DNA of 10,691 nt. Source: Selenomonadaceae bacterium (GTDB lineage: Bacteria > Bacillota > Negativicutes > Selenomonadales > Selenomonadaceae). This document shows positions 1 to 4,897 of the stretch, one piece after another; the stretch's first letter is position 1; the number at the start of each line of letters is the position of its first letter. The stretch spans positions 1 through 10,691 of the forward strand of contig JAFUTM010000286.1 in NCBI GenBank assembly GCA_017484235.1. Reading direction: 5' to 3'. The notes beneath the pieces were generated by a model that saw only the letters and a program-made list of their open reading frames with translations, was not told the DNA's origin and made no database searches. The position numbers were made by a program, and so were the translations under genes.

Positions 1-29
1 CCCATTTTCTTTATTTCCATTACTGACAT
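1..29 (-). CDS. 5' end of a divergent gene, cut by the window edge
   Basis: Reading leftward from an ATG at 29 gives the first residues MSVMEIKKMG before the window ends. An AGGTG ribosome binding site (35-39) lies 5 nt before the ATG, and a good sigma-70 promoter (64-92) lies just upstream, so this looks like a real gene start and not a chance ORF. A second in-frame ATG at 20 is an alternative start without a comparable binding site. Too little is visible to name a product. The gene is transcribed away from glvA and shares its upstream region. Confidence 0.45.
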
Positions 30-44
30 ACGTTCACCTGTTTC

Positions 45-76
45 TTTTAATAATAACACATTCATTTTAATAATAA
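45..76. repeat. Pair of 12-bp direct repeats, 20-bp period
   Basis: TTTTAATAATAA occurs exactly at 45-56 and again at 65-76. The two copies are offset by 20 bp, roughly two helical turns, and overlap the -10 and start region of the leftward promoter. They could be regulator half-sites, but the sequence is pure A/T and chance recurrence is plausible in such DNA. Confidence 0.35.
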
Positions 77-92
77 GAGTCTAATAAGTCAA
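64..92 (-). promoter_or_regulatory. Probable sigma-70 promoter of the divergent left-edge gene
   Basis: On the minus strand TTGACT (92-87) and TAAAAT (69-64) are separated by 17 nt. Each box matches the consensus at 5 of 6 positions. The start point would be near 57, giving a leader of about 28 nt before the ATG at 29. Confidence 0.5.
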
Positions 93-134
93 TAAAAATT
101 CTAAATGAAATAAAATTCACAAAATCAATTGTGG

Positions 135-147
135 TTCACATTGTGAA
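135..147. promoter_or_regulatory. Perfect palindrome TTCACATTGTGAA upstream of glvA, candidate operator
   Basis: TTCACA and TGTGAA flank a single central T, a perfect 6+1+6 palindrome. A second, looser inverted repeat (CACAA 118-122, TTGTG 129-133) sits just to its left. The centre (141) is about 68 bp before the predicted glvA start point, a position more typical of an activator site than of a repressor site. The half-sites point opposite to the Crp arrangement TGTGA-N6-TCACA, so a Crp site is not indicated. The binding protein is unknown; the RpiR regulator of this locus is one candidate. Confidence 0.4.
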
Positions 148-173
148 ACAAGAATCAATATATAGGAATGATA

Positions 174-202
174 TTGAATTAAGCATAGATTTATATTACA
201 CT
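174..202 (+). promoter_or_regulatory. Probable sigma-70 promoter of glvA
   Basis: TTGAAT (174-179) and TACACT (197-202) are separated by 17 nt; each matches the consensus at 4 of 6 positions. The start point would be near 209, leaving a leader of about 45 nt. Other A/T-rich -10-like hexamers nearby, such as TATATT at 192-197, lack a -35 box at normal spacing. Confidence 0.4.
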
Positions 203-253
203 ATTTTTAACTAAATTACAAATAAAATTTTTTTATAGTTTGGAGGAATAATT

Positions 254-1597
254 ATGGCAGATAAAAAGTTTTCCGTAGTAGTTGCTGGCGGCGGCAGCAC
301 ATTTACACCTGGAATTGTGATGATGTTGCTTTCTCATTTGGACAGATTTCCACTTCGCAAGCTCAAACTCTACGATAACGACGCGGCACGTCAGAAAGTT
401 ATATCCGATGCAATGGAGATCGTTTTAAAAGAGCGCGCACCGGAAATTGAATTTGCGGCGACAACCGATCCGGAAGAGGCGTTCACTGACGTTGACTTCG
501 TTATGGCTCACATTCGCGTTGGCAAATACGCAATGCGTGAGAAAGATGAGAAAATACCACTCAAATACGGCGTTGTCGGCCAGGAAACTTGCGGTCCAGG
601 CGGCATTGCTTACGGTATGCGTTCAATCGGCGGCATTGTCGAGATTGTCAAATATATGGAAAAATATTCACCGAATGCGTGGATTTTAAATTATTCCAAT
701 CCAGCGGCTATTGTTGCTGAGGCGACGCGCCGTCTGTGTCCAAATTCAAAAATCATCAACATTTGTGATATGCCGGTTGACATTGAACACAAAATGGCTC
801 AAATTGCCGGATTTAAAGACCTGCACGACTTAGAGTTTAAATATTTTGGCTTAAATCACTTTGGCTGGTGGACGAGCATTAAAGACAAGCAAGGCAACGA
901 CTTAATGCCGAAGATTAAAGAGTACGTCTATAAACACGGATATAATTTAAAGTATCTGCACGGTGATGAGGGCGTCCAGCACATTGATCCAAGCTGGATT
1001 GTGACCTTTGAAATGGTCAAAGAGTTTGCGCCGATTGATCCAGACACTTTGCCAAACACTTATCTTAAATATTATCTGTGCCAAGACGAAATCGTCAAGC
1101 ATTCCGATCCGAATCATACCCGCGCTAATGAAGTTATGGAAGGCCGCGAGAAAAACGTATTCGGCGAGTGCCGCAGAATCAAAGAGGCAGGCACGGCAAA
1201 GGATACAAATATTGAGGTAGATGCCCACGCCTCATTTATAGTTGACTTAGCAACGGCGATTGCTTTTAACACAAAGGCAAATATGCTGCTTATCGTCGAA
1301 AACAAGGGCGCAATAAGCAACTTCGATCCGACAGCAATGGTTGAAATTCCTTGTATTGTCGGCAATCAAGGACCAGAGCCTCTAGTCGTCGGTGATATTC
1401 CACAATTCCAAAAGGGCTTAATGGAACAGCAGGTCTCTGTTGAAAAATTAGCGGTTGATGCGTGGATAGAACATTCATACATTAAGTTATGGCAGGCGTT
1501 GACACTTTCCAAGACCGTGCCGAGTGCCCGCGTCGCCAAATTAATTCTCGATGACTTAATCGAAGCCAACAAAGACTACTGGCCGGAACTTCATTAA
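254..1597 (+). CDS. glvA: 6-phospho-alpha-glucosidase (maltose-6'-phosphate glucosidase), GH4 family
   Basis: This cytoplasmic enzyme hydrolyses alpha-glucoside 6'-phosphates delivered by the PTS, for example maltose 6'-phosphate to glucose plus glucose 6-phosphate. GH4 enzymes use a redox mechanism that needs NAD+ and a divalent metal such as Mn2+. The 447 residues match the usual family length of about 440. The dinucleotide-binding loop AGGGSTFTPG is at residues 11-20. Cys171 and Asp172 (ICDMP) and His202 (LNHFG) match the metal-binding and general-acid residues of Bacillus GlvA, and Tyr270 (PNTYLKYY) matches its catalytic Tyr. The start is set by GGAGG at 242-246, 7 nt before the ATG. Unlike many glv operons, it is not co-transcribed with the PTS gene and has its own promoter. 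Its stop overlaps the convergent rpiR stop by 4 bp. Specificity among alpha-glucosides (maltose, trehalulose, isomaltulose) cannot be read from the sequence. Confidence 0.93.
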   Translation: MADKKFSVVVAGGGSTFTPGIVMMLLSHLDRFPLRKLKLYDNDAARQKVISDAMEIVLKERAPEIEFAATTDPEEAFTDVDFVMAHIRVGKYAMREKDEKIPLKYGVVGQETCGPGGIAYGMRSIGGIVEIVKYMEKYSPNAWILNYSNPAAIVAEATRRLCPNSKIINICDMPVDIEHKMAQIAGFKDLHDLEFKYFGLNHFGWWTSIKDKQGNDLMPKIKEYVYKHGYNLKYLHGDEGVQHIDPSWIVTFEMVKEFAPIDPDTLPNTYLKYYLCQDEIVKHSDPNHTRANEVMEGREKNVFGECRRIKEAGTAKDTNIEVDAHASFIVDLATAIAFNTKANMLLIVENKGAISNFDPTAMVEIPCIVGNQGPEPLVVGDIPQFQKGLMEQQVSVEKLAVDAWIEHSYIKLWQALTLSKTVPSARVAKLILDDLIEANKDYWPELH

Positions 1598-2358
1598 TTT
1601 TCCTGATGTTCAACGTAAATTCTGTATTTAATATATAAAATTTCAACTAACATAAAAAATGGAATTAATGTCAAATAAACCATCTCATTGTCTTTAGAGA
1701 TTTGAAATCTTGCGGACGATATGTAAAGATTAACCGTCGAAAGACTTGCAAGGGTGTTGTCGCTCAACCTCGTTATTGAGATTGTCGGAACGCCCTTTAA
1801 TTTTAACCTATTCGCAAAATCTTTTACGACAGGCGACTCACCGCTCAGCGAGACTAATATAAATAAATCTTCCGATGTGAGAGAATCAATAACGGAATCC
1901 AGTTCTCCGCAATTAATTATTTCATAAATAAAAACTTTATGCTCAAGAAAAATGCGTTTCATCTCCTGAACGACGTTGCTTTGAACGTAGCCGGAAGGAA
2001 AGGCAAAGATACGCCTTGCATTGTAAATCAGCCGGCTTGCATTGTCGTAATCGCGGTTGATGAGATTGTCGACAGTCTTTCCATAAAAGGCTTTTAAATT
2101 TTCTATGACGTCGTTATTGTAATCCACCGGCAGCGGTTTTTCAAAATTTATTACTGCTCTAAGTTCACTGTAACCGCGAAAGCCTAGTTTTTTAGCAAAT
2201 CGAACGAGTGTGGCACTCGATACCGCGCAGTCTTTTGCAAATTCGTGAACTGATTTATGGGCGGCAGACTTACGATGATTAAAAATATATTTCCAAATGC
2301 TCAGATCAGTCTGATTCAGAGAGTCTTTATGTTTGTTAATGAGTTCTTCCAGTTTCAC
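1594..2358 (-). CDS. RpiR-family transcriptional regulator (HTH plus SIS domain)
   Basis: This DNA-binding regulator probably controls the neighbouring alpha-glucoside genes in response to a phosphosugar, by analogy with RpiR-type GlvR regulators. The 254 residues comprise an N-terminal RpiR helix-turn-helix domain (about 1-75; recognition segment VSSATLVRFAKKLGF at 46-60) and a C-terminal SIS sugar-phosphate-binding domain (about 105-235; LVSLSGESPV around 168-177). I chose the GTG at 2358 because GGAGTG (2370-2365) lies 6 nt upstream, and because VKLEELINKH is a typical start for the family. The longer in-frame ATG at 2427 lacks such support, and its codons run through an inverted repeat. 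The gene follows the PTS gene on the same strand with a 123-bp gap holding that inverted repeat and a TATAAT box, so it may be both co-transcribed and independently started. Whether it represses or activates is not visible. Confidence 0.88.
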   Translation of the reverse strand: MKLEELINKHKDSLNQTDLSIWKYIFNHRKSAAHKSVHEFAKDCAVSSATLVRFAKKLGFRGYSELRAVINFEKPLPVDYNNDVIENLKAFYGKTVDNLINRDYDNASRLIYNARRIFAFPSGYVQSNVVQEMKRIFLEHKVFIYEIINCGELDSVIDSLTSEDLFILVSLSGESPVVKDFANRLKLKGVPTISITRLSDNTLASLSTVNLYISSARFQISKDNEMVYLTLIPFFMLVEILYIKYRIYVEHQEN

Positions 2359-2364
2359 GTTTAT

Positions 2365-2370
2365 CACTCC
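2365..2370 (-). promoter_or_regulatory. Ribosome binding site fixing the GTG start of rpiR
   Basis: GGAGTG on the minus strand lies 6 nt before the GTG at 2358. This favours the GTG over the upstream in-frame ATG at 2427. Confidence 0.6.
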
Positions 2371-2419
2371 AATCAAATTAATTTTGCCTTCAATCAAAAG
2401 ATTAGTCAAGTGAAAAACA

Positions 2420-2460
2420 ACAGTCACGACAGAATTTTAAATATTTTCAATCGTGACTGT
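2420..2460. promoter_or_regulatory. Perfect 10-bp inverted repeat between PTS gene and rpiR: operator or terminator
   Basis: ACAGTCACGA (2420-2429) is exactly mirrored by TCGTGACTGT (2451-2460) around a 21-nt A/T-rich centre. The arms are about 31 bp apart centre to centre, three helical turns, so a dimeric protein could read both from one face. Three further symmetric pairs (2432-2434 with 2446-2448) extend the dyad. On the minus strand the hairpin is followed at once by TTGTTTTT, so it could instead be a leaky terminator downstream of the PTS gene. I found no second full copy at the glvA or GH13 promoters, which weakens a shared-operator reading. Confidence 0.5.
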
Positions 2461-2461
2461 C

Positions 2462-2467
2462 ATTATA
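2462..2467 (-). promoter_or_regulatory. Possible -10 box of an internal rpiR promoter
   Basis: A perfect TATAAT lies on the minus strand (2467-2462), next to the right arm of the inverted repeat, so the start point would be near 2455 inside that arm. No convincing -35 box lies at 16-18 nt spacing. If active, this promoter would need help, or would be blocked by a protein bound to the repeat. Confidence 0.35.
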
Positions 2468-2481
2468 GCGTAATTTAATTT

Positions 2482-4590
2482 TTAGAATTTAATAATTGTT
2501 GTTTTTGCTGATTTTGCATTGTCGCCCAAAAGCTTTTTCATCATTGGATAATCGTTGGAATTAGTGACGGCAATAATGACAACATTTTTATAGCCGTTGT
2601 CTTTGATGATCTTGCTGTCAAATTTAATCAGCGGCGTGCCCTCTTTAACTTTGGTATCAACCTTAGTGAGTACGGTGAAGCCCTTGCCGTTGAGATTAAC
2701 CGTGTCGATACCAATGTGAATTAGTATATCAGCACCATTTTCAAGATGCAGACCTACCGCGTGCAGTGAACCTTCTGCAATCATAGTGACAGTCGCATCA
2801 GCCGGAGCAACAACTGTATCGCCTGTCGGCTCAATTGCCACGCCGTCGCCCATCATCTTCTTGGCAAACATTTCGTCCGGTACACTCGTAATATCAATGA
2901 CTTTACCGCTGACGACTGCTTTCATCGTCGCAGCTTCTGCAACTTCGGCATTTGCCTCTGCAATTTCAGTGTCAGGTGCATTGAGAAGTGCTTCAAAACG
3001 TTCACGGACTTGCGGAACACTCAAGCCAACGATAACTTGAATTGCGCGACCATTGTGAACGAGGCCGTGTGCGCCGTGCTCAGTGAAAGTTGCAACATCT
3101 TTAACTAAACTGTCATCTTTAACTGTGACGCGGAGACGAGTTGCGCAGTTTGTCACATCTACTATATTAGACTTGCCGCCTAAGTCTTGTAAAAATGCAG
3201 CGGCCTTAAAGTCGCGCTCATCGCCGACTGCTGCAGCACTTCCAGAGGCACCACCTTGACCTTCACGTGCTTTGTAATCGGCTTTAGTAAATAATTTATC
3301 TCCGCCAGCCTCATCACCACGACCAGGTGTCTTAAAGTCGAAATGAAGTATCAAAAATCTGAAAACGAAGAAGTAAATTGCCGTAAAGCAGAGACCAATT
3401 AAAATTTGCGTAATGTAAGTGCCGGAATGATTCGTCCAGAGTGGTATCCAGTTTTGGAACAGTGCCGAATCCAGAAGACCACCGCCGAAGTAACCTGTCA
3501 CTCCAAAAGTGTACATCGTTGCGGCGAGTGTAGCTGCCAAAACCGCGTGAACGGCAAAAAGCGCAGGTGCTATAAACAAGAAAGTAAATTCCAAAGGTTC
3601 TGTGATACCACAGAAGACCGCAACGCACGCTGCTGGTATAACGAGTGCGGCAATTTTCTTGCGGCGTTCAGGCTTTGCCGTATAGTACATTGCAAGTGCA
3701 ATACCAGGACAGCCAAATAATTTACTCATTCCGTGAAGTGCAAAACCGCCTTGAGGGAACAATTCAATCAACGGTTTAGTTGACTCAGCAAATTCTCTGA
3801 TATGCTCTAACCAATATGGTTGAATACCATTGTCAACGATAGCCGGCCCAAAGATGAATGGCAAGTATATGAAATGATGTAAACCGGTTGGAATCAAAAA
3901 TCTCTCCAAAAATGTGTAAAGCCATACGCCGAAAACTCCTGCACTTGTCAAGAATACTTGAAGTGAGGCAATCGCAGCCTGAACTTGTGGCCAAATTAGG
4001 CAGAAGAGATAGGCAACCGGTATCATCAAGCCAAAACCTGCAACGACGACAAGAGATGAGCCTTTGAATATGCCCATATAGTCCGGCACATTGACATCGA
4101 ATAATTTGTTGTGCAGCCAGACTGAAATTGACGCAATGATGATTGCACCAACGATACCGGTGTCAAGCGTCTTGATATTCGCAATCATTGTAAGACCTGT
4201 ACCAGCTCCGGCAGCCTTTGAAAAATCTACACCGAAACTTGGTCCCCAAAGTGTCATCATTGCCTGAATGAAGTAGTTGAATATCATAAAAATAAGGAAC
4301 GATTCCATTGCAGCGCGGGCATTTTCTTTCTTCGCAAGTCCAATAGGCAAGCCAATGCAGAACAGCAGTGCCATTTGATTGAACACCGTCCAAGAGCCCT
4401 GCTCAACGATATACCAGAAATTGTGCCAAGCCGTTCCTTCCTCAGCTATCGAGCCAAGAATCATAGGATTGTTACACAAAATTGAAATTCCAACAAAGAT
4501 ACCAAACACGCCGAACATTATAACTGGCGTGAACATTGCGCCGCCAAAGCGCTGTACTTTTTGCATAATCACATCTTTGTTGAGCGCCAT
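2482..4590 (-). CDS. PTS alpha-glucoside (maltose-type) permease, EIICBA in one chain
   Basis: This inner-membrane protein imports an alpha-glucoside such as maltose and phosphorylates it with phosphate passed from HPr. The 702 residues form three domains. The membrane EIIC domain (about 1-420) contains GITEP at 328-332 and the TPGR end typical of GlvC/MalX-type permeases. EIIB (about 465-537) has its phosphorylated Cys at 482 (NCATRLRV). EIIA of glucose/Crr type (about 555-700) has His610 and the phosphorylated His625 (ILIHIGIDTV). Linkers rich in Gly/Ala and Glu/Ala join the domains. The ATG at 4590 is chosen because AGGAGG lies 8 nt upstream; the in-frame ATG at 4650 only adds an unlikely 20-residue leader. 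The fused EIIA means no separate EIIA protein is required. The product should be the substrate of GlvA. The exact sugar is inferred from EIIC similarity and from the neighbours. Confidence 0.92.
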   Translation of the reverse strand: MALNKDVIMQKVQRFGGAMFTPVIMFGVFGIFVGISILCNNPMILGSIAEEGTAWHNFWYIVEQGSWTVFNQMALLFCIGLPIGLAKKENARAAMESFLIFMIFNYFIQAMMTLWGPSFGVDFSKAAGAGTGLTMIANIKTLDTGIVGAIIIASISVWLHNKLFDVNVPDYMGIFKGSSLVVVAGFGLMIPVAYLFCLIWPQVQAAIASLQVFLTSAGVFGVWLYTFLERFLIPTGLHHFIYLPFIFGPAIVDNGIQPYWLEHIREFAESTKPLIELFPQGGFALHGMSKLFGCPGIALAMYYTAKPERRKKIAALVIPAACVAVFCGITEPLEFTFLFIAPALFAVHAVLAATLAATMYTFGVTGYFGGGLLDSALFQNWIPLWTNHSGTYITQILIGLCFTAIYFFVFRFLILHFDFKTPGRGDEAGGDKLFTKADYKAREGQGGASGSAAAVGDERDFKAAAFLQDLGGKSNIVDVTNCATRLRVTVKDDSLVKDVATFTEHGAHGLVHNGRAIQVIVGLSVPQVRERFEALLNAPDTEIAEANAEVAEAATMKAVVSGKVIDITSVPDEMFAKKMMGDGVAIEPTGDTVVAPADATVTMIAEGSLHAVGLHLENGADILIHIGIDTVNLNGKGFTVLTKVDTKVKEGTPLIKFDSKIIKDNGYKNVVIIAVTNSNDYPMMKKLLGDNAKSAKTTIIKF

Positions 4591-4598
4591 AAAGATTA

Positions 4599-4604
4599 CC
4601 TCCT
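4599..4604 (-). promoter_or_regulatory. Ribosome binding site fixing the EIICBA start
   Basis: AGGAGG on the minus strand lies 8 nt before the ATG at 4590. This near-perfect site selects that ATG over the one at 4650. Confidence 0.75.
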
Positions 4605-4627
4605 GACATTGTAAATTGATATTTTTA

Positions 4628-4633
4628 ATTATA
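4628..4633 (-). promoter_or_regulatory. Candidate proximal -10 box of the PTS gene
   Basis: A perfect TATAAT on the minus strand lies 38 nt before the EIICBA ATG. The hexamers at 16-18 nt spacing are poor -35 boxes. The box sits in very A/T-rich DNA, where chance matches are common. Confidence 0.3.
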
Positions 4634-4774
4634 ATAATCAAAATATTCAAAATTTACAATAGATTTATCACACGCTGAGAATTTGATACCGAAGATGTAA
4701 CAAAGTTCAATTTATGAAATTATATTCAAATTTAAAAATATTTTGAAGGAATATTATGTTCGACACAGAATTTT

Positions 4775-4803
4775 ATCGTAATAGTTAATAGCATTTCCGT
4801 CAA
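4775..4803 (-). promoter_or_regulatory. Candidate distal promoter of the PTS gene
   Basis: On the minus strand TTGACG (4803-4798) and TACGAT (4780-4775) are exactly 17 nt apart, matching the consensus at 5 and 4 of 6 positions. Transcription would start near 4768, giving an unusually long leader of about 178 nt. A nearer TATAAT (4633-4628) lacks a good -35 box and is the competing choice. Confidence 0.35.
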
Positions 4804-4842
4804 CAAAAATTGGTGGCACAATGTTTTTAACGACGACCTTAC

Positions 4843-4848
4843 TATAAT
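4843..4848 (+). promoter_or_regulatory. Probable -10 box of the GH13 gene
   Basis: A perfect TATAAT would start transcription near 4855, with about 43 nt of leader before the ATG at 4898. The box overlaps the upstream in-frame ATG at 4847, so that codon is probably not in the mRNA, which supports the downstream start. The -35 region (around 4820-4825, AATGTT) is weak, suggesting help from an activator. Confidence 0.45.
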
Positions 4849-4880
4849 GTGCTCTCTTAAATTTAATCCATTAACTTTTC

Positions 4881-4887
4881 AGGAGTG
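4881..4887 (+). promoter_or_regulatory. Ribosome binding site fixing the GH13 start and its signal peptide
   Basis: AGGAGTG lies 10 nt before the ATG at 4898. It selects a start that places the twin-arginine motif at residues 3-4. The later in-frame ATG at 4994, which would remove the leader, has only a weak GGA upstream. Confidence 0.6.
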
Positions 4888-4897
4888 TGATTGTTTT

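Larger units (their letters stand above)
4591..4897. promoter_or_regulatory. 307-bp divergent control region between EIICBA and GH13 genes
   Basis: This gap holds no credible gene. It carries the start signals for the leftward PTS gene and the rightward GH13 gene. It contains A/T-rich dyads, including TTCAATTTATGAA (4706-4718), which shares the frame TTCA-N5-TGAA with the palindrome upstream of glvA, and AAAATATTTT (4735-4744). The direct repeat CAAAAT-ATT-CAAAAT lies near 4639-4653. I see no catabolite (cre) box and no riboswitch-like or tRNA-like structure. Confidence 0.5.

Noticed and set aside
1..253. A catabolite-repression (cre) site or Crp site near glvA
   Set aside because: No match to the cre core with its central CG was found, and the palindrome at 135-147 has half-sites in the opposite order to a Crp site.
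3332..3720. Overlapping open frames on both strands inside the EIICBA gene
   Set aside because: They lie wholly within a well-supported conserved gene, lack ribosome binding sites and show no recognisable protein motif; they are frame shadows.
4814..4828. TGGCAC resembling the -24 element of a sigma-54 promoter before the GH13 gene
   Set aside because: The -12 element should read TTGC at the correct spacing, but the sequence there is TTTT. A TATAAT box nearby explains the start better.
4847..4897. Longer GH13 reading frame starting at the ATG at 4847
   Set aside because: That ATG lies within the TATAAT box and has no ribosome binding site, while the ATG at 4898 has AGGAGTG at good spacing and begins a recognisable signal peptide.
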